Shown one piece after another: positions 7,641 to 16,841 of a stretch of 64,000 nucleotides of DNA. The notes under the pieces are model-generated. The model did no database searches, was not told the DNA's origin, and saw nothing but the letters and a program-made list of their open reading frames with translations. Origin of the DNA: Streptomyces sp. B1I3 (GTDB lineage Bacteria > Actinomycetota > Actinomycetes > Streptomycetales > Streptomycetaceae); assembly GCF_030816615.1 (NCBI RefSeq), contig NZ_JAUSYD010000001.1, positions 6,780,501 through 6,844,500 on the forward strand, given 5' to 3'. Both the position numbers and the translations under genes were made by a program. How positions within the stretch are numbered: position 1 is the first letter of the stretch; each line of letters opens with the position of its first letter.

Positions 7641-8525
7641 ATGTTGGAAGAGGTTGTAGCGACCCGCTATGTCACGCCGTTGCGTGAGGGTGGCTCGCTG
7701 CCCGGGATCGTCGAGGCCGACGACCTCGGCACGTACGTCATGAAGTTCACCGGAGCGGGGCAGGGGCGCAAGACCCTCGTCGCGGAGATCATCTGCGGAG
7801 AGCTCGGCAGGAGGCTCGGCCTGCGGGTGCCCGAGCTGGTGACCATCCAGCTCGATCCGGTGATCGGGCTGGCCGAGCCGGACCAGGAGGTGCAGGAGCT
7901 CCTCAAGGCGAGTGGTGGACTCAACCTCGGGATGGACTACCTGCCAGGCTCTCTCGGGTTCGACCCGCTCGCCTACCAGGTGGACCCTGCGGAGGCCGGG
8001 CGGATCGTGTGGTTCGACGCGCTGATCAACAACGTCGACCGTTCCTGGCGCAACCCCAACATGCTCGTGTGGCACGGTGACCTCTGGCTCATCGACCACG
8101 GGGCGACCATGATCTGGCACCACAACTGGCCCGGCGCGCAGGCCTCGGCGGCGAAGCCGTACAACGCGTCCGACCACGTGCTGGCGTCCTTCGCGCCGGA
8201 CGTCGAGGCCGCGGCCGCACAGCTGGCCCCGCTCGTCACCGAGGAACTGCTCACCGAGGTGACCGCAGCCGTACCGGACGAGTGGCTGGCCGGCGAGCCC
8301 GGCTTCGACACCACGGATCTGCTGCGACGCGCCTACGTGGAACCGCTGCTGGCGCGTGCCGGAACGATCCACCAGCGGATCTCGCTGGGGGAGCCCACGG
8401 CGACAAGGCCCTCGCAGGCGCCGGGCTGGCTCACCGACCGCCTGGCCCCGCGGCCGCATCCCACCGAGAAGGACCGTGGCGCCCGGACGGGCGCAGTACG
8501 CGACAGCAAGGACGACGGCCGATGA
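7641..8525 (+). CDS. HipA-like kinase-fold protein
   Basis: A 294-residue protein with the HipA/PI3-kinase-like core: YVMKF (Lys35, nucleotide), INNVDRSWRNPN (129-140, catalytic Asp133 and Asn), and LIDHG (Asp152, metal). It lacks HipA's N-terminal domain and its length fits the short HipA-like family. Its last codon overlaps the DUF3037 start (ATGA), so the two proteins are translationally coupled. HipA itself phosphorylates glutamyl-tRNA synthetase; the substrate here is unknown. No HipB-type DNA-binding antitoxin is adjacent. A truncated copy of its 5' end lies 2.2 kb upstream. Confidence 0.85.
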   Translation: MLEEVVATRYVTPLREGGSLPGIVEADDLGTYVMKFTGAGQGRKTLVAEIICGELGRRLGLRVPELVTIQLDPVIGLAEPDQEVQELLKASGGLNLGMDYLPGSLGFDPLAYQVDPAEAGRIVWFDALINNVDRSWRNPNMLVWHGDLWLIDHGATMIWHHNWPGAQASAAKPYNASDHVLASFAPDVEAAAAQLAPLVTEELLTEVTAAVPDEWLAGEPGFDTTDLLRRAYVEPLLARAGTIHQRISLGEPTATRPSQAPGWLTDRLAPRPHPTEKDRGARTGAVRDSKDDGR

Positions 8526-8905
8526 GTCAGCGCGATGTCTTCGAGTACGCGGTGGTGCGCGTCGTCCCGCGGGTCGAGCGTGGTGAGTGCTTCAACGCGG
8601 GCGTGCTGGTGTACTGCCGGGCCAAGTCCTTCGTCGCCGCGCGGACGCACCTGGACGAGCGCAAGCTCATGGCGCTGGATCCGGACGCCGATGTGGCCGG
8701 TGTCCAGGCCGCGCTGCGTGCGGTCGAAGGGGTCTGCGGCGGCGGTGAGGCGGCGGGCCAGGCGGCCGGCGACGACGCGGGTCGGCGCTTTCGGTGGCTG
8801 ATCGCGCCGCGCTCCACGGTCGTCCAGCCCGGTGCGGTGCACAGCGGGCTCACCGCCGACCCGGCCGCCGAGGTGGAGCGGTTGCTGGACCTGCTGGTGC
8901 GCTGA
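8522..8905 (+). CDS. DUF3037 family protein
   Basis: A 127-residue protein. FEYAVVRVVPRVERGECFNAGVLVYC at the start and RFRWLIAPRSTVVQPGAVHSGL later are the signature of DUF3037, a family of unknown role that usually follows a short HipA-like gene exactly as here. The ATGA overlap with the kinase gene argues for a fixed ratio of the two products and possibly a complex. Whether this is an antitoxin, a substrate or a partner enzyme cannot be told from sequence. Confidence 0.88.
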   Translation: MSQRDVFEYAVVRVVPRVERGECFNAGVLVYCRAKSFVAARTHLDERKLMALDPDADVAGVQAALRAVEGVCGGGEAAGQAAGDDAGRRFRWLIAPRSTVVQPGAVHSGLTADPAAEVERLLDLLVR

Positions 8906-8985
8906 TTCCCCGCCGGAGGCGCCCGCCGTGATGCATCCGGTCGGGCGCCTTCCGGTGTGACATGCGTCCGTACGCCCGTGGCCCG

Positions 8986-9047
8986 TTGACACCGGGTGCC
9001 AGGGCTTCTAGCGTCTCGTCTGCTGAAGGTACTAAGCGGTTGCTCAG
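8986..9047 (+). promoter_or_regulatory. Promoter and inverted-repeat operator of the SDR pair
   Basis: TTGACA (8986-8991) and TAGCGT (9009-9014) are spaced by 17 bp, a good principal-sigma promoter. Just downstream CTAAGC-GGTT-GCTCAG (9032-9047) is a near-perfect inverted repeat of the kind bound by TetR-type repressors of lipid genes; a repressor there would block elongation or initiation. Confidence 0.6.
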
Positions 9048-9105
9048 TTATCGGGAACTTCCTGACGTCCGCTGAGCCGCGATCCAAGGGCGAGGAGAAC
9101 CAAGC

Positions 9106-9867
9106 ATGTCCACCACCGAGCAGCGCGTCGCCATCGTGACGGGAGCGGCACGGGGCATCGGCGCCGCCACGGCCATACGCCTGGCGGCCGAGGGCCGCGC
9201 CGTCGCCGTACTCGATCTCGACGAGGCGGCGTGCAAGGACACGGTCGAGAAGATCACCGCCGCGGGGGGTACCGCCCTGGCCGTCGGCTGTGACGTGTCG
9301 GACAGCGCCCAGGTGGAGGCCGCCGTCGCGCGGGTGGCCGCCGAACTCGGTGCCCCGACGATCCTCGTCAACAACGCGGGCGTGCTCCGCGACAACCTGC
9401 TCTTCAAGATGAGCGAGGCGGACTGGGACCTGGTCATGAACGTGCACCTCAAGGGCGCGTTCCTGATGGCGAAGGCCGTCCAGTCGCACATGGTCGAGGC
9501 CAAGTTCGGCCGTATCGTCTCGCTGTCCTCCTCCTCCGCGCTCGGCAACCGCGGGCAGGCCAACTACTCCGCCGTCAAGGCCGGGCTCCAGGGCTTCACC
9601 AAGACCCTGGCCAAGGAACTCGGCAAGTTCGGTGTCACCGCCAACGCCGTCGCGCCCGGTTTCATCGTCACCGAGATGACCGCGCAGACGGCGGCCCGGG
9701 TGGGCATGGGCTTCGAGGAGTTCCAGGCGGCGGCGGCCACCCAGATCCCCGTACAGCGAGTGGGCCGCCCCGAGGACATCGCCAACGCCATCGCCTTCTT
9801 CACGGGGGACGACGCCGGCTTCGTGTCCGGACAGGTCATGTACGTCGCCGGCGGACCGCTCAACTGA
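9106..9867 (+). CDS. SDR-family 3-oxoacyl-ACP reductase-like enzyme
   Basis: A 253-residue classical short-chain dehydrogenase: TGAARGIGAA (NADP motif), NNAGV, Ser of LSSSSALGN and catalytic YSAVK. The sequence is close to FabG of fatty-acid synthesis, but it is not in a fab operon. The pairing with a second SDR and a TetR-like operator suggests acyl or sterol-type catabolism, or redox of a secondary substrate. The pair forms an operon with a 22-bp gap. Confidence 0.9.
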   Translation: MSTTEQRVAIVTGAARGIGAATAIRLAAEGRAVAVLDLDEAACKDTVEKITAAGGTALAVGCDVSDSAQVEAAVARVAAELGAPTILVNNAGVLRDNLLFKMSEADWDLVMNVHLKGAFLMAKAVQSHMVEAKFGRIVSLSSSSALGNRGQANYSAVKAGLQGFTKTLAKELGKFGVTANAVAPGFIVTEMTAQTAARVGMGFEEFQAAAATQIPVQRVGRPEDIANAIAFFTGDDAGFVSGQVMYVAGGPLN

Positions 9868-9889
9868 CCCCGGAAGGGCAACGGACATC

Positions 9890-10645
9890 ATGACTGTGCA
9901 GGACAGTGGCAAGGTCGCGCTCATCACGGGTGCCAGCCGCGGCATCGGCTACGGCATCGCGGAGGCGCTGGTCGCCCGGGGCGACCGGGTCTGCATCACG
10001 GGCCGCGGCGAGGACGCGCTGAAGGAGGCCGTCGAAAAGCTCGGCGCCGACCGCGCCGTCGCGATCGCGGGCAAGGCGCACGACGAGGCGCACCAGGCGG
10101 CGGCCGTCGAGCGCGCGATGGAGGCCTTCGGCCGGGTCGACTTCCTGATCAACAACGCCGGTACCAATCCGGTGTTCGGGCCCATGGCGGAGCTCGACCT
10201 GGGTGTCGCGCGCAAGGTCTACGAGACCAACGTCATCTCGGCGCTCGGTTTCGCCCAGCAGACCTGGAAGGCCTGGCAGAAGGAGAACGGCGGGGCGATC
10301 GTCAACATCGCCTCCGTCGCCGGGGTCTCCGCGTCGCCGTTCATCGGCGCCTACGGCATGAGCAAGGCGGCCATGGTCAACCTGACCCTGCAGCTGGCGC
10401 ACGAGTTCGCGCCGGCCGTCCGGGTCAACGCGATCGCCCCCGCCGTGGTGAAGACGAAGTTCGCCGAGGCACTGTACGAAGGCCGGGAGGCCGAGGCCGC
10501 AGCGGCCTATCCGCTCGGCCGGCTCGGTGTGCCGCAGGACATCGGTGGCGCTGCCGCGTTCCTCACTTCGGCGCAATCCGACTGGATCACGGGGCAGACA
10601 CTCGTCGTCGACGGCGGTATCTTCCTGAATGCCGGCGTGGCCTGA
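9890..10645 (+). CDS. SDR-family oxidoreductase
   Basis: A 251-residue classical SDR with TGASRGIGYG (nucleotide site), NNAGTNPVFG, Ser in IVNIASVAGVS and YGMSKA (Tyr-x-x-x-Lys). It is clearly related to, but distinct from, the upstream reductase, so the two probably act on successive or alternative acyl substrates. It is followed by a strong terminator that ends the two-gene unit. Confidence 0.9.
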   Translation: MTVQDSGKVALITGASRGIGYGIAEALVARGDRVCITGRGEDALKEAVEKLGADRAVAIAGKAHDEAHQAAAVERAMEAFGRVDFLINNAGTNPVFGPMAELDLGVARKVYETNVISALGFAQQTWKAWQKENGGAIVNIASVAGVSASPFIGAYGMSKAAMVNLTLQLAHEFAPAVRVNAIAPAVVKTKFAEALYEGREAEAAAAYPLGRLGVPQDIGGAAAFLTSAQSDWITGQTLVVDGGIFLNAGVA

Positions 10646-10680
10646 GAGCGGGCTGAACCACTTTCGCCCTGATTGACACA

Positions 10681-10720
10681 AGTGCCCCGCCGGGCCATGG
10701 GATTGACCCGGCGGGGCACT
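10681..10720 (+). terminator. Terminator after the SDR operon
   Basis: A 14-bp perfect inverted repeat (10681-10694 with 10707-10720, arm AGTGCCCCGCCGGG) and a 12-base loop, 35 bp after the stop. Confidence 0.85.
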
Positions 10721-10764
10721 GCGGTATGGTCTGCCGACCCCAAGGCTGATCGAGGAGCGTGCAC

Positions 10765-12346
10765 GTGTTCTACCGGGCCGGTCTGCAGTCTGCTGCAGCC
10801 CTTGCTTCCCTCTCTTTGCTGGCCGGCTGCGGCCTCCTGTCCGACAGCAGTGCGGAAACGAACCAGCAGATATCGGTCGGAACGACGAGTTCGCCCTCGA
10901 CCCTCGATCCGGCGGCGGCCTGGGACGGTTCCTGGGAGCTGATGCGGAACGTCTTCCAGACCCTGGTGAGCTTTCCGACCGGCAGCATGAGCCCCCGAGC
11001 CCGACGCGGCGGAATCCTGCCAATTCACCGATGCCACGAGCATGGCCTACCGGTGCACCCTGCGTGAGGGGCTGAAGTTCTCCAACGGCGACAAGATCGA
11101 CGCCGAGGCCGTGAAGTACTCCATCGACCGGATCAAGAAGATCAAGGTGAAGGGCGGCCCCGTCGGACTGCTGGGCTCCCTCGACCGGGTGGAGACCAAG
11201 GGCGAGGACACGGTCGTCTTCCACCTGAGCAAGGCGGACGCGACCTTCCCGTTCATCCTCGCGACGCCCGCGATGTCGCTCGTCGCGCCCGGCGACTATC
11301 CCGCGGACAGCATCCGGGACGACGGCAAGGTCACCGGATCGGGGCCCTACGTCCTGGACTCGTACGAGCCGGGGAAGAAGGCCGAGCTGACCAAGAACCC
11401 CGACTACAAGGGCTTCGCCGACCGGAAGAACAGTGCGGTCACCATCCGCTACTTCGACGACTCCGCCCCCATGGTCGAGGCCCTGAAGAAGAAGCAGATC
11501 GACGCCACGTACCGCGGTCTGACCGCCGAGGAGGTCGTGAGCCTCGAGGACGACCAGCAGGACCACAACGGCCTGCAGCTCGTCGAGACGGTCGGAGCCG
11601 ACATCCGCTTCCTGGTCTTCAACCCCAGGGACCCGGCCGCCGGGAAGCTCGCCGTCCGGCGCGCCATCGCCCAGCTGGTCAACCGCGACGCCCTCGTCGC
11701 CAAGGTCTACCAGGGCACCGCCGAGCCGCTGTACTCCATGGTGCCCAAGGGCATCGCCGGCCATAGGACGAGCTTCTTCGACGCCTTCGGCGACCCGGAC
11801 AAGGCCAAGGCGAAGGCCATCCTCACCGACGCGGGGATCGACGAGCCGGTCGAGATGACCTTCTGGTACACCACGGACCGCTACGGCTCCTCCACCGCAC
11901 CCGAGTTCGAGGAGCTCAAGCGCCAGCTCGAAGCCTCCGGTCTGTTCAGGATCACCTTGAAGAGCGCGCCCTGGACGACCTTCCAGGAAGGCTTCACCAA
12001 GGGCGACTACCCGGTCTTCGGCCGCGGCTGGTTCCCCGACTTCCCGGACCCGGACAACTTCATCGCCCCGTTCGTCGGCAGGGAGAGCGTCACCGGGACG
12101 CCGTACCTGACCGACGAGATCACCCAGGACCTGCTGCCGTCCTCCCGCAAGGAGAGTGACCGCGGTGCCGTCTCCCAGCAGTTCAAACGGGCCCAGGAGA
12201 TCCTGGTCAGTGACGTCCGGCTGCTCCCGCTGTGGCAGGGCAAGCTCTACGTGGCGGCGGGCGAGGACATCGGCGGCGGCGAGCGCGCCCTGGACCCGCA
12301 GACGGTCATGCAGATGTGGGAGCTGTACCGCAAGACCAGCTGGTAG
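10765..12346 (+). pseudogene. Peptide ABC transporter substrate-binding lipoprotein (SBP_bac_5), frameshifted
   Basis: Extracellular solute-binding protein. The first ~78 residues hold a signal peptide with lipobox LAGC and the family opening VGTTSSPSTLDPA. After FPTGSM the frame breaks at the CCCCC run (10992-10996). With one C fewer it would read SPEPDAAESCQF and join the rest. The downstream 434-residue part is intact, with LREGLKFSNGDKIDAEAVKYS and GSGPYVLDSYEPG as in oligopeptide-binding proteins. GTG 10765 fits the GAGGAG site better than GTG 10759. No permease or ATPase genes adjoin it. The break may be a sequencing error. Confidence 0.85.
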
Positions 12347-12428
12347 GAGACCGGCGGCGGAGTCGTTGTCAGTGGCCCCCGGTAGGTTCTGTGGAGCAAG
12401 AACCGATTGCTTACCGGAGGTTGTGGAC

Positions 12429-13112
12429 GTGACCGACACCGACCTGCTGCCCGAACCCTGGCGCGGCGTCCTCGGCGAGGAGCTTCAGAAGCCGTACTTC
12501 AAGGAGCTCATGGAATTCGTCGAGGAGGAGCGGTCGCGAGGGCCGGTGTATCCGCCGCGCGAGCAGGTCTTCGCCGCCCTGGAGGCCACTCCGTACGACC
12601 GCGTGAAGGTCCTCGTCCTCGGCCAGGACCCGTACCACGGCGAGGGCCAGGGGCACGGACTCTGCTTCTCCGTCCGCCCCGGGGTGAAGACGCCCCCGTC
12701 GCTGCGCAACATCTACAAGGAGATGAACGACGAGCTGGGCCTGCCGGTCCCGGACAACGGCTACCTGATGCCCTGGGCCGAGCAGGGTGTCCTGCTGCTC
12801 AACGCGGTGCTGACGGTCCGGGGCGGCGAGGCCAACTCGCACAAGGCGAAGGGCTGGGAGAAGTTCACCGACGCGGTGATCCGCGCGGTGGCCGACCGGC
12901 CCGACCCGGCGGTCTTCGTCCTCTGGGGCAATTACGCGCAGAAGAAGATACCGCTGATCGACCAGGAGCGTCATGCCGTGGTGAAGGGCGCGCACCCCTC
13001 GCCGCTCTCCGCGAAGCGGTGGTTCGGCTCCCGTCCCTTCACCCAGATCAACGAGGCCGTCGCCGCACAGGGGCACCAGGCCATCGACTGGCGCATCCCG
13101 GACCTGGGCTGA
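12429..13112 (+). CDS. ung: Uracil-DNA glycosylase, family 1
   Basis: A 227-residue base-excision-repair enzyme that removes uracil from DNA. Motifs: GQDPYH (65-70) with the catalytic Asp, LLLNAVLTV, and the HPSPLS loop near residue 190 with the catalytic His. The length is standard for actinomycetes. The GTG at 12429 has GGAGG eight bases upstream; an in-frame GTG at 12423 is too close to that site. Confidence 0.97.
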   Translation: MTDTDLLPEPWRGVLGEELQKPYFKELMEFVEEERSRGPVYPPREQVFAALEATPYDRVKVLVLGQDPYHGEGQGHGLCFSVRPGVKTPPSLRNIYKEMNDELGLPVPDNGYLMPWAEQGVLLLNAVLTVRGGEANSHKAKGWEKFTDAVIRAVADRPDPAVFVLWGNYAQKKIPLIDQERHAVVKGAHPSPLSAKRWFGSRPFTQINEAVAAQGHQAIDWRIPDLG

Positions 13113-13222
13113 CGTGCGACCCGACGGTGGATCGGCCCGCGCCTGAGCGGGTTTCCCGACGGCTGCGGCTAGCGTCGGACCGACGGGAAGAGCCGGACGG
13201 TTATCTCAGGGAGACCTCTGTC

Positions 13223-13705
13223 GTGGAGCAGCGGGAAGCGTCGGCGGACGCTGTCATGACCAGGATCGGCCAGGCGGTCATGCTGCTGCACGGCGGGGAC
13301 CGGGAGGAGGCCCGCAACCGGTTCCGGAGCCTCTGGTCGGAGATCGGGGAGTGCGGCCAGGCCCTGCACCGCTGCACCCTCGCGCACTACATGGCCGACA
13401 CCCAGGACGATGCGGGGGACGAACTCGCCTGGGACCTGAGGGCCCTGGCGGCGGCCGAGGGGCTGACCGGCGAGCTTTCGGCGGACCGCCGCGACGCGTC
13501 CGCGGTGCGGGCCTTCTTCCCCTCGCTGCACCTCAACCTCGCGGCCGACTATCTGAAGCTGCAGCGTTTCGGGGCGGCCCGCACCCACCTGGACCGGGCG
13601 TGGGAAGCCGTCGGAGCACTCGAGGACGACGGGTACGGCGGCGGGGTCCGGGCGGCCATCGGACGGCTGGAGCAGCAACTCAGGGAGACCGGGACGGGGG
13701 AATAG
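13223..13705 (+). CDS. TPR-like helical protein of unknown function
   Basis: A 160-residue, mostly helical protein. It contains pairs of helices such as MTRIGQAVMLLHGGDREEARNRFRSLW and LHLNLAADYLKLQRFGAARTHLDRAW, which read as tetratricopeptide-type units. There is no signal or membrane segment. It is probably a cytosolic scaffold; no partner is suggested by the neighbours, which are DNA repair (ung) and an oxidoreductase. The GTG start with a GGGAG site is the best choice. Confidence 0.75.
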   Translation: MEQREASADAVMTRIGQAVMLLHGGDREEARNRFRSLWSEIGECGQALHRCTLAHYMADTQDDAGDELAWDLRALAAAEGLTGELSADRRDASAVRAFFPSLHLNLAADYLKLQRFGAARTHLDRAWEAVGALEDDGYGGGVRAAIGRLEQQLRETGTGE

Positions 13706-14046
13706 CGGGAGAGTGGCGAGGGGGCCGGTGGGAGAGCGGCGAATGGGCCGGCGGGACAGCGGCTCGGGGCTCACCGGAGACAGCGCGGCCCGGCAGCCCC
13801 GCACGACGGCGAGCGTCCGCAGCGCGGCCCAGGCCCTTCCGGTTGCTGCGGCTCCGGCGACCCGGCCGCCGCTGCCCGGAGCAGGCTGAAGCCCACCGTC
13901 ACCCGTCTCGGCCCCGGGCCTCGTCCTGCGCACGTCCGACGGCATCGCCGACGGGAAGTGGCCGCGGCGCACGTATGCTGCGGGACCAGGGACGGGCAAG
14001 TGACGCGGCCGTGAGGCGGCGCGGTCGTGGCGAGAGGGAGAACTCC
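13706..14046. other. 341-bp gap with 23-bp purine-rich tandem repeat
   Basis: No gene is supported here. Units of 23 bp beginning GGGAGAG/GGGACAG start at 13707, 13730 and 13753, the last one partial. The remainder is GC-rich spacer leading to the promoter and GAGAGGGAGAA site of the oxidoreductase at 14047. Confidence 0.6.
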
Positions 14047-14952
14047 GTGAAGGTCGGCTGTATCGGACTCGGCGACATCGCGCAGAAGGCGTATCTGCCG
14101 GTACTGACGACGGTGCCCGGGGCCGAACTGCATCTGCAGACCCGCACCCCCGCCACGCTGGCGGCCGTCGCGGGGACCCACCGCATCCCCGAGCGGCAGT
14201 GTCACGCGGATCTCGACTCCCTCCTGTCCGAGGGGCTGGACGCCGCGTTCGTGCACGCACCGACCTCGGCCCACCCGCAGATCGTCGAGCGGCTGATCGA
14301 AGCGGGCGTCCCGACGTACGTCGACAAGCCGATCGCCTACGAACTCGCCGAGTCCGAACGGCTGGTGGCCCTCGCCGAGGAGCGCGGCACCGCCCTCGCC
14401 GTCGGCTTCAACCGCAGGCTGGCCCCCTCCTACGCACAGTGTGCCGAGCACCCGCGCGAGCTGATCCTCATGCAGAAGAACCGGGTGGGGCTGCCCGAGG
14501 ACCCGCGCACCATGGTGCTCGACGACTTCATCCACGTCGTCGACACCCTGCGCTTCCTGGCTCCGGGCCCGGTCGGCAGCGTCGTTGTGCGGGCCCGGAT
14601 CGCCGACGGCCTCATGCACCACGTGGTCCTGCAGCTGTCCGGCGACGGGTTCACCGCCATCGGCATGATGAACCGGCTCAACGGATCCACCGAGGAGATC
14701 CTCGAGGTGTCCGGCCAGGACACGAAGCGGCAGGTCCTCAATCTCGCGGACGTCGTCGACCACAAGGGCCAGCCCACGCTCCGGCGCCGCGGCGACTGGG
14801 TACCGGTCGCCCGTCAGCGGGGCATCGAACAGAGCGTGCTCTCGTTCCTGGACGCGGTGCGGGACGGACGGGCGCTCAGTGCCCAGGACGCGTTGGAGAC
14901 CCATCGCCTGTGCGAGCGGGTGGTCCGGGACGCGCTGGAGCAGGCGACCTGA
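14047..14952 (+). CDS. Gfo/Idh/MocA family oxidoreductase
   Basis: A 301-residue NAD(P)-dependent dehydrogenase. GCIGLGDIAQ at the N-terminus is the Rossmann glycine motif. The stretch from YVDKPIAYEL carries the family's EKP-like lysine (here DKP), followed by GFNRRLAP. The C-terminal beta domain includes DDFIHVVDTLRFL with the catalytic-region His. Substrates in this family are sugars or sugar nucleotides; none can be named. The 3' end overlaps the convergent lnt gene by 77 bp. Confidence 0.92.
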   Translation: MKVGCIGLGDIAQKAYLPVLTTVPGAELHLQTRTPATLAAVAGTHRIPERQCHADLDSLLSEGLDAAFVHAPTSAHPQIVERLIEAGVPTYVDKPIAYELAESERLVALAEERGTALAVGFNRRLAPSYAQCAEHPRELILMQKNRVGLPEDPRTMVLDDFIHVVDTLRFLAPGPVGSVVVRARIADGLMHHVVLQLSGDGFTAIGMMNRLNGSTEEILEVSGQDTKRQVLNLADVVDHKGQPTLRRRGDWVPVARQRGIEQSVLSFLDAVRDGRALSAQDALETHRLCERVVRDALEQAT

Positions 14953-16522
14953 GCATCCGTATCCCCGTGGCTCCGAAGAAGGCGGCCAGCGCCGCCAGCG
15001 CGCCGTACACCGGCCAGGCACCCAGCCGGACGTAGAGGGTGGTGCCCCGGGCGAGCGGTACGTCGTACACGGCCGCCGCGCTCGCGTCCGTGCCGAGCAC
15101 CGGGCCCACCCGCTCGCCCCGCGGGCCGTACACCGCGCTCACGCCCGTCAGCGTGGCGTGCGCCATCGGGCGCCCCGTCTCGGCCGCCCGCAGAGCCCCC
15201 AGCGAGGCGTGCTGTTCGGGGGCCCAGCTGTTCTGGAATGTCGAGGTGGACGACTGGGCGACGAGCAGCTGCGCACCGTCCTCGGCCAGCCGCCTGCTCA
15301 TGTCGGGGAACGCGGACTCGAAGCAGACCAGCGGTCCCACACGCAGCCCGTCCGCGTCCGGCAGGTCCATGACCACGGGGCCCTCACCCCGCAGCCGGTC
15401 CTCTCCGGCCGCCTTGCCGACCGAGGTGGCCCAGCCGAGCACCGCGCGCGCCGGAACGTACTCGCCGAACGGCACGAGACGCATCTTGTCGTACCGGTCC
15501 CCGGTCGGCCCGTCCGCGCCGACCAGTACGGCCGACTTGAAGATTCCGGCGTGGTCCGCGCCGTCCGTACGCCGGGCGTCCATGTTGACCAGCACGTCGG
15601 CCCCGACCAGACGCGACAGCGCCGCGAGCCGCGATGCGGTCCCGCGGCTGCGCGAGAGGTCCACACCGACACTGCTCTCGCCCCACACCACCAGATCCAC
15701 ATCACGGCCCGCCAGGCCGCGGGTCAGCTCCTCGGCGCGGGCGAATCGGCGTTCGACGCTGCCGGGCCCCTCGACGACGCCCGGCTGCACCACGGCGACA
15801 CGGGTGGTACCCGTGCCCTGTGGCTGCGGTGCCCAGGCCACGACGGCGCCCGTGAACAGAGCGCACGCCACCAGGGCCGCCGCCGCGGCCGTGCGGGCCG
15901 GCGGTGCGACGAACAGCAGCACCACCGCCGTGTTCACGACGAGGACGAGCAGGCTGATCAGCCATACGCCCCCGACCGACGCGACCCGCAGAGCGGGCCG
16001 GACATCCCACTGGCTGGCCCCCAGCAGGCCCCAAGGGCCTCCGAGCCCCTCCCAGGAGCGGACCAGTTCGATCATCAGCCAGCCGGAAGGCACTACGACC
16101 ACGGCGGTCAGGGAGCGCCCGACGGACGGTGATCCGCCGAGCAGCCGGGCCACCAGCAGACCCCAGGGCGCCCACAGCAGTCCGATCAGGGCTGTGAGTA
16201 CCACGATGAAGACGTGCAGACTCGGCATCAGCCAGTGGTGTACGGCGAGCATGAAACCCGCACCCCCGAGCCAGCCGTCCACGGCCGCGCGGCGCCCGGT
16301 CTCCGCCGACCTGATCAGCAGCATCCAGGGAACCAGCGCGACGTAGGCGAACCACCAGAGCGACGGGGCGGGAAACGCCAGGGCGGGCAGGGCGCCGGCG
16401 AGCACGGCGACGGCTCCACGCCCCAGGCGCGAGCGGAGCACCCGTTCGTGCGGCCGGACACCGCCGACGGCCGGCCCGGCCGGGGCCGGACCCGCCGGAA
16501 TCCCTGCGCCCCGCGTCGGCAT
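14876..16522 (-). CDS. lnt: Apolipoprotein N-acyltransferase
   Basis: A 548-residue inner-membrane enzyme that adds the third acyl chain to lipoproteins. About seven to eight membrane segments in the first 230 residues and a last one near 510 frame a nitrilase-type domain. That domain carries the Glu (VVWGESSVG), Lys (YDKMRLVPFGEY) and Cys (GPLVCFESAF) triad. Start ATG 16522 has GAGGAGG nine bases upstream. The GC-rich repeat upstream keeps the frame open but is not coding. Many Streptomyces carry more than one Lnt homologue. Confidence 0.93.
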   Translation of the reverse strand: MPTRGAGIPAGPAPAGPAVGGVRPHERVLRSRLGRGAVAVLAGALPALAFPAPSLWWFAYVALVPWMLLIRSAETGRRAAVDGWLGGAGFMLAVHHWLMPSLHVFIVVLTALIGLLWAPWGLLVARLLGGSPSVGRSLTAVVVVPSGWLMIELVRSWEGLGGPWGLLGASQWDVRPALRVASVGGVWLISLLVLVVNTAVVLLFVAPPARTAAAAALVACALFTGAVVAWAPQPQGTGTTRVAVVQPGVVEGPGSVERRFARAEELTRGLAGRDVDLVVWGESSVGVDLSRSRGTASRLAALSRLVGADVLVNMDARRTDGADHAGIFKSAVLVGADGPTGDRYDKMRLVPFGEYVPARAVLGWATSVGKAAGEDRLRGEGPVVMDLPDADGLRVGPLVCFESAFPDMSRRLAEDGAQLLVAQSSTSTFQNSWAPEQHASLGALRAAETGRPMAHATLTGVSAVYGPRGERVGPVLGTDASAAAVYDVPLARGTTLYVRLGAWPVYGALAALAAFFGATGIRMLRSPAPARPGPPARTGDGSPTRPGH

Positions 16523-16841
16523 GCAGTGCCTCCTCGCCGGTCCTCCGCCTGATCCCAGTGTTTCCCGTCTTCCCAGTGTGGGGCAGAAGATCGGCGGCGC
16601 CCAGGGGACGTGCCGCGGACAGGCGCCAGGCCGAGTGCCGGGGACAGGAGCCCAGCGCACAGGGGAGGCACTGTGGGCAGGCACCCCGGGGCGGGGCGCT
16701 GCGCGGGCAGGCGCCCCGGGCACAGGGGGCGCGCTGCGTGGGCAGGCGCCCCGGGCACAGGGGGCGCGCCGCGTGGGCAGGCGCCCAGCGCGCCAGGGAC
16801 GTGCCGGGGGCAGGCGGCCCGTGCGCCGCCACCGCTCGTGG
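16523..16841. repeat. Degenerate 35-bp minisatellite between lnt and an NTF2-like gene
   Basis: The gap holds imperfect tandem copies of a 35-bp unit beginning GGGCAGGCGCC. The clearest copies start at 16705, 16740 and 16775, with weaker ones from about 16615 (30-35 bp apart). The 16705 and 16740 units are nearly identical. There is no spacer/repeat alternation, so it is not CRISPR. It creates spurious long open frames on the minus strand. Confidence 0.75.

Noticed and set aside
14876-14952. Overlapping 3' ends (lnt/oxidoreductase; also 54372-54472) as signs of misassembly
   Set aside because: Both proteins of each pair keep family-like cores and such convergent overlaps are common in Streptomyces, though the tails are low-complexity.
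16600-16841. Possible CRISPR array
   Set aside because: Units are contiguous and degenerate without unique spacers, and no cas genes are near.
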